The notes under the pieces were generated by a model. That model made no database searches. It worked only from the letters and a program-made list of their open reading frames with translations, and was not told the origin of the DNA. A program made the translations under genes and the position numbers. Below, one piece after another: positions 20,891-31,813 of a DNA stretch of 64,000 bases (position 1 is its first letter; each line of letters opens with the position of its first letter). This DNA is from Pyxicephalus adspersus (Eukaryota > Chordata > Amphibia > Anura > Pyxicephalidae), in assembly GCF_032062135.1 (NCBI RefSeq), contig NC_092863.1:21644618-21708617 (forward strand). The letters run 5' to 3'.

Positions 20891-21312
20891 TGTTACTAAC
20901 CCAGTGTGTGGAGACGGGCACAAAGTCTAAGCAACAGCTCGGTCTTCTCCAGAGCCTCTAGAGGTGAGGATGTTGTGCTGCAAGATGCTGCCAGGTTTCA
21001 GCCCCCCAGCTGCCAAGGCAGGTGACTGCTAACTAGCAGGAACAAAGCACGGTGCCAGAGTGATGGATGGGCCATGTGATCTGCAGCCATCCTAACCCAC
21101 CAGAGGGAGTCCTGAAAAGGAGGCAGTTCAGGTGCAGTTTGAATGTTTGCCAGCAGGTGGAGTGTGTCTGCAATCCACGCAAAGGGGCAGCTGACAGGGA
21201 GTCATATGACCTGGACCAGGAAGTAAGCAGGGACTGGGATCCCTGAGCAGAGCAGGGGAATGCAAGGTGGGTGACACTAAGGATGGCACAGGTCCTGCCG
21301 GGATCTGTGACA
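20891..21312 (-). mobile_element. LTR copy D, diverged, solo
   Basis: It starts TGTTACTAACCC and ends GATCTGTGACA. The inside (AAGTCTAAGCAACAGCTCGG, GGTCTTCTCCAGAGCCTCTA, GGTGAGGATGTTGTGCTGC) is homologous to LTRs A, B and C. Much of the inner and distal sequence has diverged. Confidence 0.6.
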
Positions 21313-22859
21313 AAATCACCCCTTTGTTCACTGAGGTCCATAGGTCAATTTTAATATATAACACTCTGTTCACAGATTTTTATGACAGCCATACCACCCT
21401 AATATCTAGTACCTGTGTGTGTGTGTGTGTGGGGGGGGGGGGGGGGCTTCTTAGCTTTCCTCTTATAAGCCATTTTTTTAGCTAAATGAATGGCTAATAG
21501 GCTTCATAGATTTTTGCCCCCTTTATTCACTTCCCACCAGTTAAGTTTTGTGAGGGGAAACACTCAATAGCAATAGGGGTCCCCACAGCAATAGCAGCTA
21601 CAGTGGTAACCAACAATCTGCCCCAGAAATAAACATAACTTATATTTTAAATTTGCATAAAGAGATGTTACCCACAAAGATTCCACAGAATCCCCTTCTC
21701 CACTCCTGTTGGTATGTCTGCCATGAAGTAAAAACCTTACTTAATAGTCATTCCTACTGCCAGATCTCACAATCCTGGTATAAGGGAAAAAATATTCCTA
21801 GCCAGTTACAGAACAGCCAGGGGAGATTCCTGCCTCTACATCAGTAGGGGTTCCAAAATAATCTGAATTGCCAGAATACAATCTGAAAAATGTGGTGTGT
21901 GAGCTTTCTCTATTGGTCTTTATTGAAGAATTTATCTTCACGTATTAAGGAGAAGATATGCAAAGGTGAATTTGTTTTGTTTTCCTGTTATTATTGCCTA
22001 CTTCTAAAAAGGCCTCAAAACAGTGAAAAGTCTGCTAAGGAAGAGCGCCAGCAACTTGTTAATCAGTCATTTATTATTTGGCTGCAGGCATTTTGCATTT
22101 TTGCAAGCGTAGGGGCCAAAAACTTCCCACATCTGAGATGGTTCTTTTATGATGAGGCATTTAGACAAAAGTTGGTGGTACACCCCAGAATGTCCCAGGG
22201 GGTTTAAGGATGTGGGGTTGTGGCTAAATTTATTGTTGTCACAGCGTTCTTCTTTGGTACCTTTGCAGAAGTTCATGCAGGGCAGCACCCAGTGTCACGA
22301 TGTTTCTTAAAGCTGTTGAATCAGGGCCCTCAGAAGAAGCCATTTCTTAAAGGGAAGCATGCCAGTTGAAAATTGTCCACAATGCTACTGTGGAACCTCC
22401 TCTTTCCAGATCAGGTGATAGTGGACAGGATTCTTGAAGGGTTTTCATTTGGTTTTACTCTCCACCTAGTTTTCTGAGTCACGGTCAAATCCAAAGACTC
22501 CAGATATCTAGCCTATGTTTTTATTAGAAAAGTAAATATTTACATGTTAAAAACAAATATGTAAAAAGTAATGACAAAGAAAGTACAAACAACATACATT
22601 TGACAAAAAAAATTTAAAAACATTTGCATAGAAAAAAAAAAATTTGCATAACAGCATATTTAAAGCAAAAATCCCTTTCTTTAGGTCCAAAAGGGAAAAA
22701 AAATGTTTTGTATAACAACTAAAGTTTATTGCCCAGGGAAGTTTTATCCAAAATATACAGTTTAGTGTTATATTTTTCATAGCATATTAAGGCTTTATTT
22801 TACAGGAAGGTATTCCATGCATAGATACACCATAAACCTTGAGCTTTAGCTTTACCTAG
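21313..22859. other. No recognisable gene
   Basis: It contains a GT/G microsatellite (21414-21446) and unremarkable AT-rich sequence. The open frames are short and show no domain. Confidence 0.4.
21414..21446. repeat. (GT)n/(G)n simple repeat
   Basis: GTGTGTGTGTGTG runs into an uninterrupted G tract. Confidence 0.9.
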
Positions 22860-23593
22860 TGTTACGCATAGAGACAGGACCACTAGGGGGCATATGGAGG
22901 TGGTGCGAGCCCTGAGAATGCCAAGGAGTCTAAGCCGTAACCGGGTTTTTTCCAGAATCTCTGATGGTGAGGATGTTGCGCTGCTGGTTACAGCGAGGTT
23001 GCAGTCCTTGGGCACACCAAGGTGGGCAAGCACGGTACCAAATCACCAGGCAGGAGGATAGTCAAGGAAAGCTGGGGTCAGGACAGGCAGCAAGCAAGGG
23101 TCACACGCAAAAGTCAGGTCACACGCCAGGGGTCAATAGCCAGGGATCCAGGAGACAGACAGCAATGACATAGGGGCCACTGTGTGCACAGGGAACAGTG
23201 GGGACAATGGAACAGCAGGAGGCACTGGAGAAGCAGGAATAACCACAGGCAGACAGGAACAGCACAGGGAAGGTGGCTGGGAACCAACAGACTGGACAAC
23301 AAGGGGTTAACACAGGAGCTGGACACAGGAAACACTGGATTAGGCAGCAGGTGTACAGGAACTAGTTCACGGAACTAGGAAGCCAGGCACTAGTAACTTG
23401 ATACACTAATACAGAATAGAATCTGTGAGCAAAGCTAAATAGCCAGGGCTGGTAAAGGGCCAACTTCCTGAATGTCCAGCGGCATGGACAGAGCCAACAA
23501 AGCCTGGAAACAGAAGCACGCTCAGTATCAGAACTGCCCACATGCACAGGAGAGGGATGCCTGTGTTTTAGTGAGGAACAGGTAAGTGTGACA
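22860..23593 (-). mobile_element. LTR copy A (3' LTR of the Ty3/gypsy element)
   Basis: On the + strand it runs from TGTTACGCATAG to AAGTGTGACA, so the minus-strand LTR begins TGTCACACTT and ends with CGTAACA. A purine-rich tract on the minus strand (AAAAGGGGGGG, 23597-23608) borders it, as expected for the polypurine tract before a 3' LTR. A TATA-like CTATTTAG on the minus strand lies near 23440. It is homologous to LTRs B (36979-37654), C (49877-50529) and D. Confidence 0.75.
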
Positions 23594-24115
23594 TTGCCCC
23601 CCCTTTTACTGGGCCTCCCCACCTGCTGGGGTCCAGGTTTAAGGGGAAAAAGAAGATGAAACCTCTTGGCAAGAAGAGGTACAGACACATCTGTAGCTGG
23701 AACCCACAATCTCTCCTAAGGACCAAAACCTTTCCAGTCGATTAGATACATGAGCTTTTTTTGGAATCCAAAATTTGACTTCATATTCCTGAGAAGAAGA
23801 GGTTCCAGGATTAGCCCGTGGGGAGGGGATCTGAAAAGCAGTTCAGGACCAATGGCTTAAGTAGGAAGACATGGAAAGCATTGGGCAGCTTGAGATGTGG
23901 AAGAAGTCGTAACATATAACAAACTGGGTTAACCTTGGCAGAAATGACATAAGGTCTGAAGAAACATGGAGCAAACTATAGAGAAGACACCTTGCAATGA
24001 ATATTTCTGGTGGATAACCAGACTTTGTCCCCTGGTTGAAGAAGAGGTGCCTTATGGGGATTCCGATCAGCAAACTTCTTGTAACGGGCAGCCGGCATCT
24101 TTATGAAGATTAGGC
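23594..24115 (-). pseudogene. Ty3/gypsy (chromodomain) integrase C-terminal part
   Basis: Minus-strand frames read RYKKFADRNPHKAPLLQPGDKVW then LSTRNI (about 24090-24000). This is the integrase C-terminal module of chromodomain Ty3/gypsy elements. After frame changes come EYEVKFWI (about 23780), WVPATDVS (about 23705) and FPLKPGPQQVGRPSKRGG just before the polypurine tract. These match the chromodomain and its conserved tail. The catalytic core is missing: an LTR-like insert separates this piece from the zinc-finger part at 24890. The element is inactive. Confidence 0.8.
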
Positions 24116-24889
24116 CACCAGTACTGTCGAGTGTTAGCCCTGCAGGCAGAGCCGGCCCCGTTTTCCCTCCTGCCGCCATACTGACTTCGCGGGCAGCAGG
24201 TAGCGTAACCCCACTACCTGTGTTCCATGCCAGAGTTTCCTTCCTGCTTGAAACTTGCACTGGTGTTTGAGCTGGCATGGGTGTGTCTCTCTTCACCTAT
24301 GAGGCAGCACGTACACGCCCTCTGTTTCACCAGCCTATGGCTGGATTTCTGCAGGTATTTATAAGCGCTTCCTACTACAGGAAGATGCCTGAGCAATCTC
24401 ATGGTTTTAGCTAGTCTAACTCCTAGTGCAAGGGTGTTTCTTCAGTCTGCTTTGCTGTGTACCGGATCTTGTTTACTGAACTCTTGGACTTTGCCTGACC
24501 CTGACCTCGGATCTTGTTTATGGACTTTGCCTGATTGCCGCCTGCCCTTGACCTTGGATCTTGTTTATGGACTTTTGCCTGTTTACCGCCTGCCCTTGAT
24601 CTCGGATCTTGTTTATGGACTTTGCCTGTTTGCCGCCTCTTCTGACCCATATCCTCCAAGCTATGCAAGCCCCCCTGTGTTTGCACCGAGTGCCCTGAGC
24701 CCTCTGGTCAGCTACCACTGACCCAGGGATTGCTCTGGAGTGGCACCTGGCAGCTACCCTGCGGCCCAAGCCTATCCTCACCATCAGAGGCTCTAGTGAA
24801 GACCAGGTAGCGGCTTAGTTACGCCCCTCTGGAGCATACCCAGTCAGCGGCACAGTGGGTCCACACCCTTGTGCATTAGAGAGAAATGT
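24116..24889 (+). mobile_element. LTR-like insert inside the Ty3/gypsy pol
   Basis: About 770 bp interrupts the minus-strand integrase between its zinc-finger part and its C-terminal part. In + orientation it holds a TATA-like TATTTATAAGCGC (about 24355) followed by a tandem array of four units of about 47 bp (24464-24650). This resembles the promoter and R region of gypsy LTRs seen in amphibians and fishes. The exact ends and target duplication were not found, and the integrase core is lost, so a deletion accompanied or followed insertion. Confidence 0.5.
24464..24650 (+). repeat. Tandem repeat, 4 units of about 47 bp
   Basis: The units start at 24464, 24509, 24556 and 24604, each with GGATCTTGTTTA(T/C) and GGACTTTGCCTG. 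The last three share TTTATGGACTTT(T)GCCTG and a GCCGCCT-like end. Confidence 0.9.
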
Positions 24890-25600
24890 GAACATTTTAT
24901 GCACGCCCCGATGACCAGAAAGTTTGGAATCGTGCTCATCGTAACATCTTTGTGTGAAGATGAGGTGGCACCCAGGTTTTGCCTGGAGGAACAGCGGACT
25001 CCTGAAAAGAGGTCAAGGCTAGCATGCGAGCTGGAGGGATGATAAATTCTGGCTCCACAGCAGTCTCAGAGTCATGTGAGTCGAAGGAGTGAGAAAGAGC
25101 ATCAGCTCTAGAGTTAGCAGAACCAGGTTTGAATGTAATGATAAAATCAAACCAAGAGAAGAATAAAGACCAACGAGCCTGCCGGGGGTTGAGCTGGCAA
25201 GCTGATTGCAGGTACTGGAGGTTCTTGTGGTCAGTAAAAATAGTGATCCTGTGAGGGGAACCCTCCAGGAGGTATCGCCATTCCTCCAGAGCTAGCTTGA
25301 CGGCTAGGAGCTCCCTGTCCCCAATGGAGTAATTATTTTCGGCTGGTGAAAATTTCCTTGAGAAGAAGACACGGGCATCTGGCTCCAGTGGGGGTCTGGA
25401 AGAGAATAGCTCCCACTCCGACGGAGGAGGCATCAGCCTCAATGGAGAAGGGCTTGGTGACATTTGGCCCAACCAGAGCTGGGCCAGAAAGAAAAGCTTC
25501 CTTTAAAGAATGAATGGCCTCAATAGCCTCAGGGTGCCAATTCTTAGGGTCTGCATCCTTCCGGGTGAGAGCCATGATGGGAGCTACCAGAGTGGAGTAA
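24890..25600 (-). pseudogene. Ty3/gypsy reverse transcriptase end, RNase H and integrase zinc finger
   Basis: Minus-strand frames read HPEAIEAIHSLKEAF, TKPFSIEADASSVGVGAILF, FTSRKFSPAENNYSIGDRE, FTDHKNLQYL and INxRAD-like GSANSRADALSH. These are the RT connection and RNase H motifs of Ty3/gypsy pol (DAS, E in DRELLA, TDHKNL). The sequence ends in DEHDSKLSGHRGVHKMF, the His-rich integrase N-terminal motif, where the LTR-like insert begins at about 24889. There is one frameshift near 25390. The upstream part of pol and gag are absent from the window. Confidence 0.9.
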
Positions 25601-25857
25601 TTCCAAGATCAGCTCCAATCAGCTGTGACCGCAGGCGTACTACTGAAATTTTGCAGACCCATCAGAAGTTCGAGGTTAATTTTGCGAGACTGTCAGAGGC
25701 ATTCTCGCTCATCCCTAAATCTGACCGTTATGTACATTCAAGGGAGCACAAAGTCAACCGTCTGGTATTAAGTAAGTTGAAGCAGCAAATTCTTTTCCTT
25801 ATTCTCTCTCTCCTAAAAAACAGATGGAAGAGTCTGTAAGGGTAAAGTAGGTCCAAA
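25601..25857. other. Unassigned sequence before an A tract
   Basis: It ends in a long A run on the + strand (25858-25892) and could be a small retroposed fragment. No identity was recognised. Confidence 0.3.
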
Positions 25858-25892
25858 TAAAAAAAAAAAAAAAAAAAAAAATAAAAAAAAAA
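25858..25892 (+). repeat. Poly(A) tract
   Basis: Nearly uninterrupted A run with one T. Confidence 0.95.
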
Positions 25893-28620
25893 TCCAATCT
25901 GTCTTCAAAAATAGGGATAGTATAAAATATAAAGGACTCTCCCGCTACAACCAAAACTTACAGGGGAACACCACACAAAATGCAGTAATTTGACATAGTG
26001 CCCCGAGATGATTGTATCAGTTCCTCCATCTCCCCTATGTGGTCAGTTTGCAACAACCAGTCACGAACAGTGGGGCATCTGATTTCCACTTCCTTGGAAT
26101 CAGTAATTTAGCAGTGTTTAGGATATGAAACCCAGGAGAGTTCTTGTATTGCTGGAAGGATTCATGGGTGTAGTGTAGAAGAATTTGTGTAGAGGATAAA
26201 GGTGTGTAGTCCCCTGTTACTTTGGGTATTGTGTCCATGATTGTAGACCAGAAAGGCTGGATACGTAGGCAACTCCACCACATATGAAGGAATGTTCCTT
26301 CTTCCTCCCCACAACTCGGGCACTCTGTATCAACGTGTGAGAATTTTAAAAATATTTTCTTGTATATTCTCATTTTGTGAGCCTTTTAGGGTCAGTATAT
26401 TAATACACTCCCATTCCTCATCTGAAAAACTTAAATTTAAGTCAGATTCCCTTTGTTTGCAAAAACTATCATCAGAATTACTAAGGGGTGTCGATAATAA
26501 GCTGTATATTGCTGAAATGGTGTGTCTAATTGGGCCTGTGGATGTGCATAGTTTCTCAAATGGTGTGAGTTGCCTCGTATATTGTTCCTTCTTATCTGGA
26601 ACTGTCAGAAAGTTCTTTAATTGTAGGTATGACCACCAAGGCAAGGGGGTCCATCTGTTTCATCCATTAGTGCTTTTCTATCTCTAAATTTGCTACCTGT
26701 AAAAAATGCTGTGCTGCCAGGGTTCGGGTATTACGCCAGAGTTTTAAAAACTCTTTGGAAAGACCTTGTTGAAAGGCCCAATTTAGCCAGACTTCTGTCA
26801 GGCCTCACTGGTGTGAGGGCTTGGGACTGAAGAAATATTGTTTTTGTGAACCACAGCCATAAAGACCCATAGGGAAGCACCAATAAAAGGATGACATTGT
26901 GTCCAAATTAAGGAGGAAATTGAATATGATTGTTTGGAACAATTCGCAGAAGGCGCAGGTATAGAAGACATGGGTTGTGTCAAAATTAGTAAGATATCAT
27001 CAGCAAAAGTAACTAATTTATATTCTTTGGAACCAGTGGATAATCCTGAAATAGAATCCATTTATCCGGTTTGGTTTAGTAAAGGCTCCAGAGCAAGTTA
27101 AAAATTTAGGGGTGAAATTGAGCACTTGTCTAGTTCCATTCCTTATAGTAAGTGATGCGGACAAAAGGCCATTTACTCTGATCTTGGCAGAAGAATTGGA
27201 GTATTTGGAAAGGATTCGGGCTCGCATTAGGGGATGAATTCCAACACTCCCTCCATGTAGTTCCAAGCCAGCCTATCAAAGGCTTTTTCCGCACACATGG
27301 AAAGGAAAAAACATATTTGGTTGGAGTTTATGGTATTATCTCTTGATTCTCTACCCAGAATAAAACCCACTTGATCCAGGTCTTTTGAGTGCGGAAGAAA
27401 GGGGTAAGAGTCTATTAGCTAAACTTTTGGCATAAATCTTAAGATCTACGTTCAGTAGCGAGATGGATCTAGTTACTACAACACAAGGCATCTTTACCCT
27501 CCTTGTGAATAACTGTAATATGGACTTCCAGAAACACTGGCGGTGGCAATGTCCCTTCTCCAAACAAGTTGAAAGCGGAAAGAAAATGTGGGGATAACAC
27601 TGAGGAAAAGGATTTAAATTACTGGGCTGTCAGGCCAGCAGGCCCTGGGCTTTTCCCTGGTTTTAATTGTTTGAGAACTTGACTCTATTCTAACTCTTAT
27701 AATGGTCCTCATAATTCTGCGCAGATTCTTCAGAAATTCTAGTAGGGCCATATTTGTCTAGGGAAGTACGTATAGCCTCTGTTCTTATGTTCAGTTCCCC
27801 TTCTGTTTGCCTGGGTGGATTTATGTTATACAGAGTATAGTAGGAGTGAAATTGATTAGCAATCTCCTCTGATTTTACATGTAATTTGTCTGCTGAATCC
27901 CTAATCTGCGTTACAGTATTGCAGGGCCTTTTTGCCTGCAATGGTCTCGCTAGATATTTGCCACTATAATTGTTATGTTCGTAGAAGAATTTTGAGGACA
28001 AGGCGTAGGAGCGCTTACTCTGAAAAAAAGTTTTCTTAATTTGTTTCTAAACTCAGTCAGATCCTTCAATTTTTTACCGGCCTGTGAGCGTTTATGTACT
28101 ATTTCCATCTTGTGTATGTTGTTTGTTTTGTGGAAAGTTCCTGTTGTCTTGCTCTTTTAACTTTATCTGTCTGTTTTAGGAAAACACGCCTGATTACACT
28201 CTTGTGTGCTGCCCAAATTAGTGCCGGATCAGTGTCAGGATGTACATTATGAAGAAAGTACTCCTCTAGTTTGGTTTGAACATCATAATAATGATCATAA
28301 TAATGAAGGATTGAGCCTCCAGAATTTCGTTCTGGTTTCTTTTTCTGGGAAGGAAATGATGATGGGTGCATAGTTGGATACTGTAATAGACTCATCAAAG
28401 CAGTGGTTAAGGCTTCCAGATCTCTTTAAAGATAAGAAAAAGTATTCCAACCGGGAGTAGCTATTGTGGGGATGCGAGAAGAATCTGTAGTCTTTAGTGT
28501 TTGGATACATCGTACGCCATGTGTCATGTATCATTAAAGAGGACAATGATATTTTGATGTTTCGTAATGCTTTGAATGTTAATGTGGCGGCACCTGAGCA
28601 GGAGTCTAAAGCAGGGTTTA
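25893..28620 (-). pseudogene. LINE-C: L1/Tx1-type LINE, 5'-truncated, heavily decayed ORF2
   Basis: The endonuclease end is at 28546-28295 (DTWRTMYPNTKDYRFFSHPH, SRLEYFF, SNYAPI). The linker and RT follow at 28001-26798, with the fragment SLLNVDLKIYAKSLANRLLP, then VRVNGLLSASLTIRNGTRQ and VTFADDILLIL with its FADD motif. The C-terminal part is at 26644-26035, with RQLTPFEKLC, then the Cys-rich CPSCGEEEGTFLHMWWSC that ends L1 ORF2 proteins. Part of the region between RT and the C-terminal domain is deleted (near 26700-26800). The 3' UTR extends to about 25900. There is no ORF1. It is closest in motif style to LINE-A and LINE-D. Confidence 0.85.
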
Positions 28621-29094
28621 GGGGGACATTAGTCCTCCCGTACTATCAACATTCCCTTTGAGAAGCTCTGTAGTAATCCAGATATTTCCTGGAAAAATTT
28701 GGGTTGTCCTGTGTTGGGGCTATAAACATTTGCCCGCGAATGAGGGTACACGGTACGCGGGAATACAATACTTACCAGTGCCAGTATAAAAGCGTATTTT
28801 AGGTTTAAATTAGCTATCTATTCAGCTGATGTGTGTCCAGAGAGTTCACCTGCATCTCCTGCTTTATCTTTTGCTGTCTCCCTTCAATCAGCCACACTTC
28901 TAGTGAATACATAGTAACGGCTGCGTGGTCTCAGCTTCCAAGATGGCCGCGGCAGCTCTCTGCTAGCAAGCACTAGGCTGGCAGCCTGCCAAGGCTCTCC
29001 GAGCCTGCCTGGGTGTCCGAGGAAGCTTGCGGTGAGTCAGTCTTGCCTGTCTCTGTGCACTCTGCCTTACTGTATTCCGTGCTGCTTGAGCTAC
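28621..29094. other. GC-richer sequence with a LINE-start-like motif
   Basis: It contains CCAAGATGGCCGCGGCAGCT at about 28940, like the YY1-type site at the start of L1 elements in either genome or LINE form. No ORF follows. It may be an orphan LINE 5' end. Confidence 0.35.
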
Positions 29095-29174
29095 GTTAGT
29101 TTGTCACCATCTTAGGCTCCACCCCGGGAAGTCTGACTATCATTTTCTGTATCAAAGGGTTCTCCAAGAATTTT
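29095..29174 (-). pseudogene. LINE-E reverse transcriptase fragment, left piece
   Basis: Across the LINE-D insertion, the minus-strand reading LKHPTI (about 36040-36022) continues here as KILGEPFDTENDSQ. Rejoining the two positions gives one frame, so this is the continuation of LINE-E. Confidence 0.55.
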
Positions 29175-29185
29175 AATTGTTGGAT
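29175..29185. repeat. Target duplication of LINE-D, 3' side
   Basis: AATTGTTGGAT, identical to 36022-36032. Confidence 0.9.
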
Positions 29186-29324
29186 TTTTTTTTTTAAACA
29201 TTCTTTATTTAAAATTTTCAAAACAAAAGACAATAAAGACCGCAAAAGAAGCATAGAAAGTCACAAACACATTATAAATATGGCAGTGCCTATAAAAACA
29301 TCAATCTTAATAACAGACCAGTCA

Positions 29325-30511
29325 TTACAAAGCAAAGTTGAACAAAACCTCTGGGAAAATGTAATGTAGTTTCTCAGGGGTGCGATACCATCTCGAGACC
29401 ACTTTGAAACAAATTTCCTGATATTTACTAGCACTGGAGGCTTTATGAATCCAATAGAAGATATTTTCCCTCTGCTCAGTTGAGAATGAAAGTCCTAAAT
29501 CGGCCTCCCATGAGTCAAGGAAAGTAGGCTTGTGTGTAGGAGGTGGAGTCTGCAGCAGATCATAGACTGCCGATAAAGTGTGTCTAACCCCACCCTTGCC
29601 TACACACAAACGTTCAAAGGGAGTTAGGGGCCTGCAATAGGACTGGGCCGATCGCAGACCACCCAGAAAATGAGTAATCTGCATCGTTTTCCAAAAATCT
29701 AAATGAAAGTCACCCAGAGCATCTTGAAGGCCCTCGGGGTCAACCCAGTTGTTCAAGCTAATAAAGTGTATCGCTCTGCACACTCCTGCAAGAAGGAGTT
29801 CCCTGAACCTCTTGTCTTCCATCCACGGAGGGAAAGCCAGGTTCCCAAGTATAGGAAATAAAGGCAAGGGAGGAGGAGAAAAATGCAAACGGTCAAAGTT
29901 CTTAACCGCTAGTTCCCACGTATATCCCACCGTAGGATGGGATTTGAGGTTCGGGAAGGCAGTAATTGGCAACCAGGGTAAAAGATGTAAAGATGACGGG
30001 CAGAAACCCTGTTCCAGGGATACCCATTGCTTAAATTTCTCATGTCTGCACCAATCCAATACGCGTGTCAGATGAGCCGACAAATAATAATGAAAGAGAT
30101 TCGGAACTCCCAACCCCTCATCCAGTTTGGACCTCATAAGTAAGGATCTGCAGAGTCTAGGAGCCTTATTACGCCAAATGAAGCGAAAAAGTCTTGAGTT
30201 TAGGCTCCTAAAAAATGACCCCGGGATCTTAATGGGTAGTGCTTGAAAGAGGTATAAAAACCGAGGGAGAATATTCATTTTAATAACGTTTACGCGGCCC
30301 ATCCAGGAAAAGGTCAGTTTATCAGTATATCCAGGTCAGAATTTACTGAGGAAAATAGCGGGATAAAGTTTCTCTGAAATAACTCTGAAAGTGTCTTTGG
30401 TATTTTTGTACCCAAATAAGAGATCGCATCAGGTTTCCAACGAAAGGCAAACGAGCGTTGGAGGAGGGAGCGGGTAGTAGTCAAAAGTGACACATCCAAA
30501 GCTGCTGACTT
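29325..30511 (-). pseudogene. LINE-D ORF2, C-terminal part
   Basis: The minus-strand frame 30499-30314 (SYLGTKIPKT) leads into a long frame (30302-29325) with MGRVNVIKMNILPRFLYLFQ, RSKLDEGLGVPNLFHYY, VLDWCRHEKFKQWVSLEQGF and SYCRPLTPFERLCVG. It ends in KVVSRWYRTPEKLHYIFPEV. The usual Cys-rich C-terminal end is missing or shifted out of frame after about 29325. A single frame break occurs near 30308. It is interrupted upstream by the 258-bp insertion. Confidence 0.85.
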
Positions 30512-30526
30512 GGAATAGTTAATTTT
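30512..30526. repeat. 15-bp target duplication of the inserted LINE-derived element, left
   Basis: GGAATAGTTAATTTT, identical to 30785-30799. Confidence 0.95.
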
Positions 30527-30784
30527 TTTTTTTTTTTAAGAATTTTTATTTAGAAAAGACATGGACAATAATATCAAGTTACAGAGTTTCAATTAACAAT
30601 AAAATTTAACTCGTACATGTCAAAAATGCGTCTCGTCATACTGGCCTGGATCAGCTGGAGATCGGCACACCAAAAAGGTACACAGAGGATCAAAGTCGCT
30701 ATGAAAAACGTTGCTAAAGCCCGGGCTGACACGGAGCTCTTTCAAAACGCGGCCATCTTGAAAGCTGGCCAGACACGCCCCCCC
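30527..30784 (-). mobile_element. 258-bp LINE-derived non-autonomous retroposon
   Basis: Read on the minus strand, it starts GGGGGGCGTGTCTGG, then CAAGATGGCCGCG and GAAAGAGCTCCG, like the 5' ends of L1-type elements. It ends with TCTAAATAAAAATTC and a run of about 15 A. There is no ORF. It therefore looks like a LINE 5' head joined directly to a LINE 3' tail, retroposed by the same machinery into LINE-D ORF2 between FKINYS and the downstream KSAALDVSLL reading. Confidence 0.8.
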
Positions 30785-30799
30785 GGAATAGTTAATTTT
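30785..30799. repeat. 15-bp target duplication of the inserted element, right
   Basis: GGAATAGTTAATTTT, identical to 30512-30526. Confidence 0.95.
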
Positions 30800-31813
30800 A
30801 AAGTTGGAAAGGGAACTAAATTCCGATAGGATTGTCAGGAGGTTAGGCAGGGAGACAATCGGGTTGGCTATGGCAAACAAAAGATCATCCGCGTAAGCCG
30901 CTACTTTCTGAGTCCGGCCTCCAAATTCTAGACCCGAGATGGTGGGGGAAGTGCGAATCATGCGTAGGAGCGGTTCCAAGGATAGGATAAAAATCAGAGG
31001 AGATAGGGGGCAGCCCTGCCTTGTACCATTAAAGATAGGAAAGGAGTCAGAGAGCAGGCCATTCACCCTGACCTTGGCTGTGGGATCAGCATATATGGCC
31101 CTCATCCACGACAACATCCTTGGACCTAGGCCTATGTGTGATAAAATGCAGTCCATGTAAAGCCAGTCAACCCTATCAAAAGCCTTTTCAGCATCTGTGG
31201 ACAGCAACATAAGGGGAACATTGTCAGATGTGGCATAATAAATCCAAGTCAGCACTCTAGTCTTGCTATCCCTGGCCTCCCTGCCAGGCATAAAGCCAAC
31301 CTGATCAAAGTGTACAAGTTTATACATGACCTTAAGCAGTCTAGAGGAGAGAATTTCCGTAAAAAGCTTGAGGTCCTGATTGAGAAGGGAGATTGGTCTA
31401 TAACTGGCGCATGAGGAAGGGTCCTTACCTTCCTTGGGTATGACCGTAATGGTGGCCCGCAGTGAGTCCAGAGAGAACCGACCTCCCTCATTTATATAGT
31501 TAAGCGCTGACAAAAAATGAGGGGCCAGGGAGGCCTGAAAAGCCTTGTAGTATACCAGAGGAAAACCATCTGGTCCAGGGGTTTTCCCCACAGGAGTATC
31601 CTTAATGGCTGCCCCAATTTCCTCCACCGTAATAGGGGCTTCTAACAGCTCTCTCTCAGAAAAAGAAAGAGAGGGCATTCCACTGGCCAAGAGATAGTCA
31701 TGGATCACCTGTAATCTTCCCACAGGTCCCTGGGGAGAGGATGCCTTTGATAAGTTATATAATGAAGCATAGTATTGGCGAAAGGATTCCGCAATATCCT
31801 TAGTATGGTACAT
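30800..31813 (-). pseudogene. LINE-D ORF2, reverse transcriptase domain
   Basis: A long open frame gives IAESFRQYYASLYNL, PVGKTPGPDGFPLVYYKAF, YRPISLLNQDLKLFTEILS, HFDQVGFMPGREARD, STDAEKAFDRVDWLYMD, NGTRQGCPLSPLIFILSLE and VAAYADDLLFAI. All core RT motifs, including the YADD active site, are intact. The domain is cut at 30800 by the 258-bp insertion, so the protein cannot be completed. The role in the family is target-primed reverse transcription. Upstream it connects to the endonuclease through a segment with a frame change at about 31815-31900. Confidence 0.95.

Noticed and set aside
24464..24650. Regular 47-bp repeats as a possible CRISPR array
   Set aside because: The units are contiguous without unique spacers, and the setting is an LTR in a vertebrate-type genome.
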